Positions 8,064 through 15,270 of a DNA stretch of 34,054 nt are shown in pieces (position 1 is the stretch's first letter; every line of letters begins with the position of its first letter). Made by a program: the position numbers and the translations under genes. The notes under the pieces were generated by a model. That model worked only from the letters and a program-made list of their open reading frames with translations. It had not been told where the DNA came from and ran no database searches. This DNA comes from SZUA-359 sp039809125. Lineage in GTDB: Bacteria; Patescibacteriota; Saccharimonadia; Saccharimonadales; Saccharimonadaceae. The stretch is taken from contig JBDHUM010000009.1 of NCBI GenBank assembly GCA_039809125.1, forward strand, positions 1 to 34,054, given 5' to 3'.

Positions 8064-10256
8064 TTAACTGTCTGCCAATGCCTGCAATAAGCGGTGCATC
8101 GCAGCTACGTTTGGTATACGAAAGTCGGCAGCAGTATCGCCAGGACCGACCTTGACTGTATAGGCACCCTCAGGCGCTGCTCTAAACATATCCTCGTCGG
8201 TATAGTCATCGCCGGCGATTAGCACAAAATCTGCTGTATGTTCATCGAGCAGTCTCTCCACGGCAGCTCCTTTATTAACAGACTCGGGCTTGATTTCAAT
8301 TATTTTATTACCACTATGCACAAGTATATTGTTGTCTGCTATCGCTTTGTTTAGTTCTTGGCGCAGGTTGAAGGCGCGAATACTAGCGAGATCTACATTG
8401 ACATTGCGATAATGCCACACTATAGCGTAGTCTTTTTCCTCAATGCGGGACCCTGGTGTGCGCGACGTGTAGTCCTTTAGAATTGGAAGTACAATCTCGC
8501 GTGCCGACTCAAACATATTTACTGGGCGCGCCTGCCAAGTTTTGCCTTGCTTCGTCCAGGCACCGTGCTCGGCTACCAATCGGGCTCTCGTATCGCCAAA
8601 CCATGTCTCGAGCGCATCTTTACCGCGGCCAGTCACGATACTGAGTCGCGTATGTTTTTTAGCAGATAATCGGGCGACAAGCTCATGAAGCTCCTGCGAC
8701 GGTGCTGCATCATGAGCACTGGGTGTTTTTTTGAAGTGCTGTAATGTACCGTCATAATTAAGTACAATCAGTCGGTTTTTCGCTTTTTTAAATCGCATGG
8801 TTAATGTGTCTAGTTGCTCACCCTTCAGCGCACGGATTGATTCATTTACCCGCTGCTCACCAACTGCATCAAGCTCTTCAAGATAATCTTCGCCCCACAG
8901 TTTGACCGGATGGTCATTAATACGCTTTTGCATAGCATTAAGCCGAGTTAGCTTTTCACGTTCGCTCATACTAAATGATTCTCGGATAGCCTCTGCTATA
9001 GCTGAGATATTGTTTGGGTTAATCACCAATGCCTCGGGTAGCTCTTCGACTGCCCCTGTCATCTCACTTAAAATCAACACTCCTGGAATATCGCCTTTAG
9101 ACGCCACATATTCTTTGGCAACTAAATTCATACCATCTCTTAGTGGTGTCACCAGCATCGTATCGGCAGCCATAAACATTGGCACAATTTCTTCTAGCGA
9201 AAGCGTCTGCGACTGATAGGAAATCGGTGTCCATTCAGCCGTACCAAACTCGCCGTTGATGTGACTAACAAGCTGTTCAATTTTTAGTTGTAAATCTTGA
9301 TAAGCGGCAACTCCTGTGCGCGATGGCGAAACAATCATAATCAATACCACTTGGCCTAGATACTCCGGATTATCCACTAAAAATTGCTGGTAGCCATTTA
9401 GTCGCTCGATAATACCTTTCGAGTAGTCAAGTCGATCAATCGAAAATATAATTCGCTGGTCGCTGTAGGTGTCTATTAGTGATTCGTATTGCGACTGTGT
9501 GTCTTCGCGCAAACGAATTTCATTGAAACGATCGGTGTCAATACTGATTGGAAAAGAATCTACCTTTACTGTGCGACCTTCTATTGCCAAATTGCCATAT
9601 TCATTTGGAATATCAAGAAGGCGCAGGCAACTACTCAAAAAGTGTCGGCCATAATCAAAAATTTGAAACCCAATCAGATCTGCACCAAGTAGTCCTAGTA
9701 AAATATCCTTGCGCTCCGGTAGCAGACGAAAAATTTCGTAGGAAGGAAACGGTGTGTGGTGAAAGTAGCCAACCAAACTATGAGGCATAATCTCACGGAC
9801 CATAGCAGGCAATAGCATTAGATGATAGTCATGCACCCATACTCTCGCATCAGCCTTTGCTGCCTGCTGAAGTTGGTCGCAATACACTGTGTTGACTCTT
9901 CTATAGGCCTCCCAGTAGTCATCGCGATTGATCATGTATGAAGGGAAGTAGTGAAAGAGTGGCCAGAGCGTATCGTTTGAATAACCTTCGTAAAATAGCT
10001 CGATGTCTTTGCTAGACAAAAACACCGGCACACAGTTGTGTTTAGTTAGCTCTTTTGTGATATCGGTTTTTTCTTTATCAGTCAGCTGATCACTGTCGAT
10101 GCCCGGCCAACCAATCCAAATCCGATCTTCACCGTCAAGCGATGCTAATGCTGTGGGTAGACCGCCATCACTTTGCATGTACGCAATCCGGCCGCCTTTT
10201 TTAGTCACTTTAATCGGTAATCGATTGGAGACGACCACATTCGAGTATTTTTTCAT
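8064..10256 (-). CDS. Fused trehalose-6-phosphate synthase / trehalose-phosphatase-like protein
   Basis: The N-terminal GT20 domain (about 1-465) would join UDP-glucose and glucose-6-phosphate. It keeps SNRLPI, DYHLMLLP, YFHHTPFPS, SIDRLDYSKG and TPLRDGMNLVAKEY, so the synthase residues are present. The C-terminal HAD domain (about 490-730) resembles OtsB. It has TGRGKD, a Lys in EIKPESVNKG and the acidic motif GDDYTDED. The first HAD motif, normally DxDGT, reads N500-Y-D-G-T, so the nucleophilic Asp is replaced by Asn (AAT codon at 8759-8757). Synthase activity is likely and phosphatase activity doubtful. A TATAAT box (10270-10265) ends 8 nt before the ATG; AGAGGT in this gap may or may not be in the mRNA. 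Length 730 aa is normal for the fusion. Confidence 0.93.
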   Translation of the reverse strand: MKKYSNVVVSNRLPIKVTKKGGRIAYMQSDGGLPTALASLDGEDRIWIGWPGIDSDQLTDKEKTDITKELTKHNCVPVFLSSKDIELFYEGYSNDTLWPLFHYFPSYMINRDDYWEAYRRVNTVYCDQLQQAAKADARVWVHDYHLMLLPAMVREIMPHSLVGYFHHTPFPSYEIFRLLPERKDILLGLLGADLIGFQIFDYGRHFLSSCLRLLDIPNEYGNLAIEGRTVKVDSFPISIDTDRFNEIRLREDTQSQYESLIDTYSDQRIIFSIDRLDYSKGIIERLNGYQQFLVDNPEYLGQVVLIMIVSPSRTGVAAYQDLQLKIEQLVSHINGEFGTAEWTPISYQSQTLSLEEIVPMFMAADTMLVTPLRDGMNLVAKEYVASKGDIPGVLILSEMTGAVEELPEALVINPNNISAIAEAIRESFSMSEREKLTRLNAMQKRINDHPVKLWGEDYLEELDAVGEQRVNESIRALKGEQLDTLTMRFKKAKNRLIVLNYDGTLQHFKKTPSAHDAAPSQELHELVARLSAKKHTRLSIVTGRGKDALETWFGDTRARLVAEHGAWTKQGKTWQARPVNMFESAREIVLPILKDYTSRTPGSRIEEKDYAIVWHYRNVNVDLASIRAFNLRQELNKAIADNNILVHSGNKIIEIKPESVNKGAAVERLLDEHTADFVLIAGDDYTDEDMFRAAPEGAYTVKVGPGDTAADFRIPNVAAMHRLLQALADS

Positions 10257-10311
10257 ACCTCTTCATTATAACACTGTACAAATGGTTTAATTTTTGCTAT
10301 TGTTAAAAGAC

Positions 10312-10392
10312 ATTTATCAATGCTGGGAGGTGTCTAGTCTTATATCTTATAGACAAGCACCGCTTGTACCACAGAAAGGATTTTTTCTCACT
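10312..10392 (+). promoter_or_regulatory. rplA leader with hairpins, possible L1 autoregulatory site
   Basis: Upstream of rplA a GGGAGG tract (about 10325-10330) precedes a GTCTA/TAGAC stem (10332-10336 with 10350-10354). A second perfect hairpin follows, ACAAGC-ACC-GCTTGT (10353-10367); the two partly compete. Bacterial L1 commonly represses its own operon by binding an mRNA mimic of its 23S site, which includes a GGGAGG stretch. The link here is inference. The Shine-Dalgarno GAAAGGA lies at about 10374-10380. Confidence 0.4.
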
Positions 10393-11388
10393 ATGGCTAA
10401 AAAAGCCGAACTACTAGAAGAAGCCGCTAAGCTGAAGCTTGACGTGCCAGCAAAGTCAACAATTGCCGAACTTGAGGCAGCAATCGCTGGCGCAAAACCT
10501 GAAAAACGTCAAAAAGTTGAAAAAGAAATCGTAGCTGAACGCAAAGCCGAAACCGCAAAAAGCGGCAAACGTAGCGAAAAATCACTTGAAGAAGCTGAAG
10601 AAAAAGCCAAAAAAGAGGCTCGTAAAGAAGCTGGCGATACTTCACCGACTAACGAAAGTGAGCCAAGCCGCAAAAAAGGTCCTACACCAAAAGTCCGCTC
10701 GCGTCTTGAGCGCCGCGGTAAAAATTATCGCAAACTAGCCGAAAAAGTTGATATTAGCAAAGTCTATTCTGTCGCCGAGGCTATGAAACTAGCTACCGAG
10801 ACTAGTCCTGTCAAGTTTGACGCTAGCGTTGAGGTCCATGTTCGCCTAGGAGTCGACCCTCGCCAAGCTGACCAAAACATTCGCACTACAGTCGCTTTGC
10901 CGCACGGAACTGGTAAAACCGTTCGTGTGGCTGTATTTGCACCTGAAGACCAACATGCAGCTGCCAAAAAGGCTGGTGCCGATGTGGTTGGCGACGAAGC
11001 ATTCTTGAAACAACTCGACAAAGGCACAATCGACTTTGACACTCTTATCGCAACTCCAGCTTACATGCCAAAACTAGGCAAGTACGCTCGCGTGCTAGGA
11101 CCAAAAGGTTTGATGCCAAATCCTAAATCTGGCACAGTTTCGGCAGACGTCGAAAAAGCTGTCACCGAAGCCAAAACAGGTAAGGTAGAGTACCGCGTCG
11201 ACAAGCAAGCTATCATCCACCTAAGCATCGGCAAAGTCAGCTTTGGCGCAGCCAAGCTAACCGAAAACGCAGATGCTTTCATGGCGAGCCTACAATCACA
11301 GAAGCCATCTAGCCTCAAGGGCGTATTTATCCAGTCTGTAGCCGTCAGTACGACTATGGGTCCTGGTATCAAAGTCGCAAACAACTAG
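10393..11388 (+). CDS. rplA: 50S ribosomal protein L1 with N-terminal HeH/SAP-like domain
   Basis: The C-terminal 230 or so residues are ordinary L1: KNYRKLAEKVD, DVVGDEAFLKQ and the signature LGPKGLMPNPKSGTVS. L1 forms the mobile stalk at the ribosomal E site. The first 110 residues are extra. Residues 1-35 (KAELLEEAAKLKLDVPAKS, then TIAELEAAI) resemble the helix-extended-loop-helix fold of SAP and Rho-N nucleic-acid-binding domains; a highly charged Lys/Glu/Ala linker follows. The total is 331 aa against the usual 230. I start at ATG 10393, after a Shine-Dalgarno, rather than at an in-frame codon 99 nt upstream. It is transcribed separately from rplK. Confidence 0.95.
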   Translation: MAKKAELLEEAAKLKLDVPAKSTIAELEAAIAGAKPEKRQKVEKEIVAERKAETAKSGKRSEKSLEEAEEKAKKEARKEAGDTSPTNESEPSRKKGPTPKVRSRLERRGKNYRKLAEKVDISKVYSVAEAMKLATETSPVKFDASVEVHVRLGVDPRQADQNIRTTVALPHGTGKTVRVAVFAPEDQHAAAKKAGADVVGDEAFLKQLDKGTIDFDTLIATPAYMPKLGKYARVLGPKGLMPNPKSGTVSADVEKAVTEAKTGKVEYRVDKQAIIHLSIGKVSFGAAKLTENADAFMASLQSQKPSSLKGVFIQSVAVSTTMGPGIKVANN

Positions 11389-11399
11389 TACAAAATAGT

Positions 11400-11608
11400 T
11401 TGATTTAAACTGATCAGGGGAAGCCCCCAGCGTCTGTAGCTCAATATGTCATCGATCGTCGTGCGAGCTCATACTCGGGCACGATGAGATACAAATGGCA
11501 GACAGACACTAAAAAAGCTTTGCTGGTGAGGCGAGCGAGATTAGATTTATTCTCGAGCCGAAGCTCGACACTACTTCAACTCGCCCCACTAGCTAATCGC
11601 ACTATAGC
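11400..11608 (+). ncRNA. Highly structured RNA-like region after rplA
   Basis: No credible gene lies here, but the potential for folding is strong. GGGG-AAG-CCCC sits at 11417-11427. TCGTGC (11459-11464) pairs with GCACGA (11479-11484), with an inner GAG/CTC. A 14-bp helix with one G-U and one mismatch joins 11522-11535 to 11580-11593. Inside it lies a perfect TCGAGC-CGAA-GCTCGA hairpin (11553-11568). The region ends in a strong terminator. It could be a 3' UTR or an independent small RNA; the characteristic motifs of RNase P RNA, tmRNA and SRP RNA are not visible. Confidence 0.45.
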
Positions 11609-11637
11609 GCTTGTGTATTTTTTACACAAGCTTTTTT
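11609..11637 (+). terminator. Intrinsic terminator after rplA / structured RNA
   Basis: A perfect 9-bp stem GCTTGTGTA/TACACAAGC (11609-11617 with 11623-11631) with a 5-nt T loop is followed by six T (11632-11637). Confidence 0.93.
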
Positions 11638-11667
11638 CGCTGCTAAAAGTTGGCTACCAGAGATAAA

Positions 11668-12375
11668 CTAATATTCTTGGGTACAATAAGTAGCATTTTG
11701 AGAAATGTACGGCTTGCTGTCCCTGATCATAGAGATAAAATCGAGCGTAGAGTCAAAATATTTGTCTTGCTTTGTATACTCCGACATATCCATCCACGTA
11801 TTTTCTCCTTTAGACCATGCATTCGATATGTCACCTTCTATATCACGGGCCTCTACCACAGCGAATAACTTATCCTCGAGCAAATCGTTGGACGTTTCGA
11901 GATAATCAGTCTTCCGATAGAATCCATTTACCTCAAATTTCGCCCGTAGGCCGGCCTGCTTCAACAGTTCACGTCCTGCAGCGTCTTCAAACGATTCACC
12001 CCATTGTACCGGACCAGATATAAATGACCAGTACCCGAAAAATGGCTCACGTAGCCGTTTCTGAACCAGATACTCGTCTTGAGACTTGGCAGCTCTTCGC
12101 GCCACAATGATGACTGACAGTTTTGGCTGTTTCTGGACTGTGGGCTCTACCCGACTTAAGTTATTCGAAAACTCTTTCCCAGTAGCGGTGAGCTTGTATA
12201 ACGAATCATCATTTTTAGTGACGTAGCCAAGGCTCACTAATTTACGGAGATGAAACTTAAATACATCACTATCCATACCTGTAGGTTTCATCAGATCAGT
12301 GTATCGCGCCTCAGAACTATGGCGTAAAGTACGCAATATCAATAGCTGTGTTTTATGGATCTCACGAGTTCCCAT
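11668..12375 (-). CDS. Winged-helix protein with C-terminal degenerate Nudix domain
   Basis: Residues 1-75 form a winged helix-turn-helix (RYTDLMKPTGMDSDVFKFHL, then RKLVSLGYV). Residues 85-235 form a Nudix fold. The Nudix box (GX5EX7REUXEEXGU) reads G121-x5-E127-x7-R135-E136-L-L-K139-Q140-A-G-L. The two glutamates that bind catalytic metal are thus Lys and Gln. Loss of these residues together with a DNA-binding domain recalls NrtR-type regulators, where Nudix acts as a ligand sensor, though NrtR has its wing at the C-terminus. The ATG at 12375 follows a TATAAT box by 8 nt (leaderless), and an 8+8 bp palindrome covers both, suggesting autoregulation. It is divergent from the deoxynucleotide genes. 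Confidence 0.82.
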   Translation of the reverse strand: MGTREIHKTQLLILRTLRHSSEARYTDLMKPTGMDSDVFKFHLRKLVSLGYVTKNDDSLYKLTATGKEFSNNLSRVEPTVQKQPKLSVIIVARRAAKSQDEYLVQKRLREPFFGYWSFISGPVQWGESFEDAAGRELLKQAGLRAKFEVNGFYRKTDYLETSNDLLEDKLFAVVEARDIEGDISNAWSKGENTWMDMSEYTKQDKYFDSTLDFISMIRDSKPYISQNATYCTQEY

Positions 12376-12397
12376 ATGTGTATATTATAACATATGG
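12372..12397. promoter_or_regulatory. Candidate operator: palindrome over promoter and start of the Nudix-wHTH gene
   Basis: The perfect inverted repeat CCATATGT (12372-12379) and ACATATGG (12390-12397), 10 bp apart, encloses the minus-strand -10 TATAAT (12389-12384) and the ATG (12375-12373). The centre-to-centre distance of 18 bp suits a dimeric winged-helix protein. Bound repressor would block transcription directly. It also lies about 70 bp upstream of the divergent DNPH1-like gene. Confidence 0.55.
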
Positions 12398-12467
12398 TTA
12401 ACTATGATGCTAGTTTGGGTATCATTTTACCCTAGGTTTGCCTCAGCTTTAGCTCTAGTATACTGAT

Positions 12468-12899
12468 ATGAATGAAACTTATACCGCCAAACCGAAGCTA
12501 TATGTGGGCTGCGCACTTACGAATGCGCCTGAAGATTTTAGAAATAATGTAGAGGAAGCAAAGGTGCAACTAGGCAAAGACTGGGAAGTAATGCAGTTTC
12601 TCGGCCTACAGGCCGGTACCTCTGCTGATGTTTACAATCAGGATATTACTTCAAATGTGCGCACGTGCGAAGGCTTCTTGGCTATTGCTGATCACCCCGC
12701 AAATGGACTCGGCTGGGAGCTTGGCGTTGCAGACGAACGAGAAACGCCGACCCTGATAGTAGTCAAGTTTGGTGCAGTTGTTTCTCGCTTGCTAATTGGC
12801 GCCTCAGAGGCAAGGGAACATATTCAGCTACAAAGATACGAAGATATGTCAGAGATACCAGCCATTGCTCGCGAAGTACTTATGCCCATGATAAAATAG
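12468..12899 (+). CDS. Nucleoside 2-deoxyribosyltransferase / DNPH1-like protein
   Basis: This 143-aa protein resembles the deoxyribosyltransferase and deoxynucleoside-monophosphate hydrolase (Rcl/DNPH1) superfamily. It has a first strand KLYVGCALTN, a mid-protein Asp/Asn-rich segment (VYNQDITSNVRTCEGFLAI) and the signature HPANGLGWELGVA, in which Glu is the probable nucleophile. Family members cleave or transfer the N-glycosidic bond of deoxynucleosides or dNMPs. It lies 17 nt before thyA, which fits deoxynucleotide salvage or clean-up. A TAGTAT box (12456-12461) would start transcription on the ATG itself; there is no Shine-Dalgarno. Confidence 0.72.
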   Translation: MNETYTAKPKLYVGCALTNAPEDFRNNVEEAKVQLGKDWEVMQFLGLQAGTSADVYNQDITSNVRTCEGFLAIADHPANGLGWELGVADERETPTLIVVKFGAVVSRLLIGASEAREHIQLQRYEDMSEIPAIAREVLMPMIK

Positions 12900-12916
12900 C
12901 TTAAACGGAGGAAAAT

Positions 12917-13837
12917 ATGAAACAGTATCTAGCGCTTCTTCAGGACATAAAAGACAATGGCGTAGATAAGTCGGACCGAACTGGCACGGGCACTCGCAGC
13001 GTCTTCGGCAGGCAACTACGGTTTGATCTAGCCAAGGGCTTTCCTGCTACGACAACAAAGAAGCTATACTTCAAAAGCGTAGTTCACGAGCTTTTATGGT
13101 TCTTGCAGGGAACAGGCAATATAGAATACCTCGCGCAAAATAAGGTGCATATTTGGGACGAATGGCCATTTAAGGCGTACCTAGTGAAGAACAATTTGCC
13201 GATTCCCGAAGTAAATTCTGCTGAGTGGAAAGCGCAGATGAAAGAGTTTGTCGACAGGATCGCCTCTGATCATGATTTTGCGATGCAGTGGGGTGATTTG
13301 GGGCCGGTTTACGGCGTTCAGTGGCGCAAATGGCCAGATGGTCGGGGCGGCCATGTCGATCAAATTGCTCGAGCGATCGATATGATTAAGAATACTCCAG
13401 ACTCGAGGCGTATCATTGTTAGTGCCTGGAACGCTGCCGAGATTGATGAGATTGTTCAGATCGGTGGTTTGCCGCCATGCCATAGCTTATTTCAGTTCAA
13501 TGTTGCTGCTGGCAAGCTTGATTTGCACTTGTATCAACGCAGTGCAGATACTTTTCTAGGTGTTCCATTCAACATCGCCAGCTATTCATTGTTGCTAGCG
13601 ATGGTGGCGCAAGTCACTGGTCTTGAAGCAGGTGAGTTTGTGCATACTTTGGCCGACACTCATCTTTACCTAAACCACATGCAGCAAGTCGATGAACAAT
13701 TAGCGCGTACGCCACGTTCGCTGCCGAAGCTATGGCTCAACCCAGCTATCAAAAATATCGATGATTTTAGCTTTGACGATATTAGACTCGAGAATTACGA
13801 CCCATACCCAGCGATCAAAGCGCCAATTGCCGTCTAG
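12917..13837 (+). CDS. thyA: Thymidylate synthase ThyA
   Basis: ThyA methylates dUMP to dTMP with methylene-tetrahydrofolate. The 306-aa protein carries DRTGTGTRSVFG (dUMP phosphate-binding Arg), GDLGPVYGVQWR, the catalytic Cys188 in GGLPPCHSLFQF, and YQRSADTFLGVPFNIASY. All key residues are present. It has a strong GGAGG Shine-Dalgarno and is probably co-transcribed with the DNPH1-like gene. DHFR, which it needs for folate recycling, is encoded 0.9 kb away on the opposite strand. Confidence 0.98.
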   Translation: MKQYLALLQDIKDNGVDKSDRTGTGTRSVFGRQLRFDLAKGFPATTTKKLYFKSVVHELLWFLQGTGNIEYLAQNKVHIWDEWPFKAYLVKNNLPIPEVNSAEWKAQMKEFVDRIASDHDFAMQWGDLGPVYGVQWRKWPDGRGGHVDQIARAIDMIKNTPDSRRIIVSAWNAAEIDEIVQIGGLPPCHSLFQFNVAAGKLDLHLYQRSADTFLGVPFNIASYSLLLAMVAQVTGLEAGEFVHTLADTHLYLNHMQQVDEQLARTPRSLPKLWLNPAIKNIDDFSFDDIRLENYDPYPAIKAPIAV

Positions 13838-13855
13838 CCAACGACCGTACCAACC

Positions 13856-14671
13856 TTACGAGTATTTCACCCAGTTCTTAAAGGAGCAGCAAATCTGTAG
13901 ATGTTTTTTGTTTGCGTTATCGCCATATAGCGGCAGTACCACTTCTTGGGCAGAAAGTGCTAGACTAAATGCCGTATAGATTTGCGGTGCCATACCAGCC
14001 AGGTATACTGCCACCGGTTTAAACTTACGCATTTTAAGTAGTGCTGGCTCCGCATCTAAATCGCTTAACGACTGTAGGTTACTCATCACATCGAAAACTA
14101 GCCATTCAAACCCTTGTCGCAACAGTTCATCTTCAACCTCGTTTTGCAAGATATCGCTTGCACGCAGGGCAGTCCTAAGATATCCGACCCGTTCAATAGC
14201 ATTAAATATCTCTCCGAGTTTCGAATCATGGTTAAATACCACCTCGCGTCGGGCCTTGTCAACTAACTCAAAATCTTCACCCTCATAAAATGCTGTAAGA
14301 TTCTGCTCAAAAGCAAATACTTCATCACTATCATTGATGGCCGTTTTATCCCCATATGAAATATCGGAAGTAATCGACTCTGCCCAATCGTGAATCAGTG
14401 CAGAAATCAAAAGTATTTTTTCTTCAGAATCGTCTAAAAGATCAGGCTGCATTTCTCTTGCTTTCCCGATAAATGCTCTGGCTAAGCCGTACGTTAAAGG
14501 CATGTGAGTCAAGTTATTCACATCAGCGCCAAGTAACCTTACCCACTCATCTTCAGTAACGTGAGATGGTCGGTATTTGTCGTAGCGAACATTGCCTAAT
14601 AATTTTTTTCCAAAGTTTGTCTCTGAAAAATCTTTGTGTATACCATAAACTTCTTCATGACCTAACCGCAT
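13856..14671 (-). CDS. HD-domain phosphohydrolase, YfbR/5'-deoxynucleotidase-like
   Basis: This 271-aa protein has HD ligands His56, His94-Asp95 and Asp173 (RASDIL). The core SALIHDWAESITSDISYGDK resembles the HD_3/YfbR type, in which the Glu after HD and a GD pair are typical. YfbR enzymes dephosphorylate deoxynucleoside monophosphates. The gene lies 44 nt downstream of folA on the same strand and is convergent with thyA, so a role in deoxynucleotide balance is plausible. The substrate is inferred only. Confidence 0.72.
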   Translation of the reverse strand: MRLGHEEVYGIHKDFSETNFGKKLLGNVRYDKYRPSHVTEDEWVRLLGADVNNLTHMPLTYGLARAFIGKAREMQPDLLDDSEEKILLISALIHDWAESITSDISYGDKTAINDSDEVFAFEQNLTAFYEGEDFELVDKARREVVFNHDSKLGEIFNAIERVGYLRTALRASDILQNEVEDELLRQGFEWLVFDVMSNLQSLSDLDAEPALLKMRKFKPVAVYLAGMAPQIYTAFSLALSAQEVVLPLYGDNANKKHLQICCSFKNWVKYS

Positions 14672-14715
14672 AGTGTGATTCTACATAATATTGCGACCTA
14701 CTCAAAGCGTAAGCA

Positions 14716-15234
14716 CTACGGTTGTGTTCGTTCGTATTCAACAAAATCAAACGCATATCTGTTACGCTCATCTGCTTCATGATGATCGCGTGAGATTTCA
14801 GTCCAATTTTCGCATGCAATCTGCGGGAAAAAGACAGTGGCATTCGGAAATTCGCTATCAACATAAGTAACGTAGAGCTTCTCAGCATCTGCAAGTGCTG
14901 ATTCATAAATTTGACCTCCGCCGATAATAAAAATTGGATAGCGAGCAAGCGTATACGCTGATTCGAGGCTCATCACACTCAAAACACCTTTCACTCCAGT
15001 CGGCTTACTTGTTACGACAATATTTTCACGATCAGGCAGCGGACGAGAGTCAAGTGACTCAAACGTTTTGCGTCCCATGATTACACTGGTGCCCGTTGTT
15101 AATTTCTTGAAGTTTGCCAAATCATCTTTAAGCGACATACCCCAAGGTAATTCATTTTCAAAGCCAATCGCGTTATGTCGATCCATCGCTACAATAATAG
15201 AATACGGTGCATCTTCTTTGCGCTTTTGTTTCAT
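14716..15234 (-). CDS. folA: Dihydrofolate reductase
   Basis: DHFR reduces dihydrofolate, regenerating the cofactor used by ThyA. The 172-aa protein has SIIVAMDRHNAIGFENELPWG, catalytic Asp38 in KDDLANFKKLT, NADPH-binding VIMGRKTFES and the IFIIGGGQIYESAL motif. An N-terminal extension of about ten polar residues precedes the first strand. On the minus strand TATAAT (15248-15243) ends 8 nt before the ATG, predicting a leaderless mRNA. It is divergent from dcd across 36 bp. Confidence 0.96.
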   Translation of the reverse strand: MKQKRKEDAPYSIIVAMDRHNAIGFENELPWGMSLKDDLANFKKLTTGTSVIMGRKTFESLDSRPLPDRENIVVTSKPTGVKGVLSVMSLESAYTLARYPIFIIGGGQIYESALADAEKLYVTYVDSEFPNATVFFPQIACENWTEISRDHHEADERNRYAFDFVEYERTQP

Positions 15235-15242
15235 ATTTTGAA

Positions 15243-15260
15243 ATTATATCATGCTACAAT
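15243..15260. promoter_or_regulatory. Back-to-back -10 boxes for folA and dcd
   Basis: The 36-bp gap between two divergent start codons holds a minus-strand TATAAT (15248-15243, 8 nt from the folA ATG) and a plus-strand TACAAT (15255-15260, 10 nt from the dcd ATG). The two -10 boxes are 6 bp apart. Any -35 contacts would reach across the partner's box, so the promoters probably compete. Confidence 0.6.
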
Positions 15261-15270
15261 AAAGCGAGAT

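Noticed and set aside
10294..10392. N-terminal extension of rplA by 33 codons
   Set aside because: The ATG at 10393 has its own Shine-Dalgarno and a typical MAKK start; the upstream codons cover hairpins that look like a leader.
11425..11515. Degraded tRNA suggested by a GTAGCTCAATATG D-arm-like string
   Set aside because: No anticodon arm or T-arm fits, and the acceptor pairing is not consistent.
11400..11608. RNase P RNA, tmRNA, SRP RNA or 6S RNA in the structured region
   Set aside because: The characteristic conserved motifs of the first three are absent, and the fold is not the single long bulged hairpin of 6S RNA.
11484..11666. 60-codon frame after rplA
   Set aside because: No Shine-Dalgarno, runs through the folded region and terminator, and has unlikely composition.
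15175..15270. Longer dcd start
   Set aside because: It would overlap folA and cross both divergent -10 boxes; the family core starts after the ATG at 15271.
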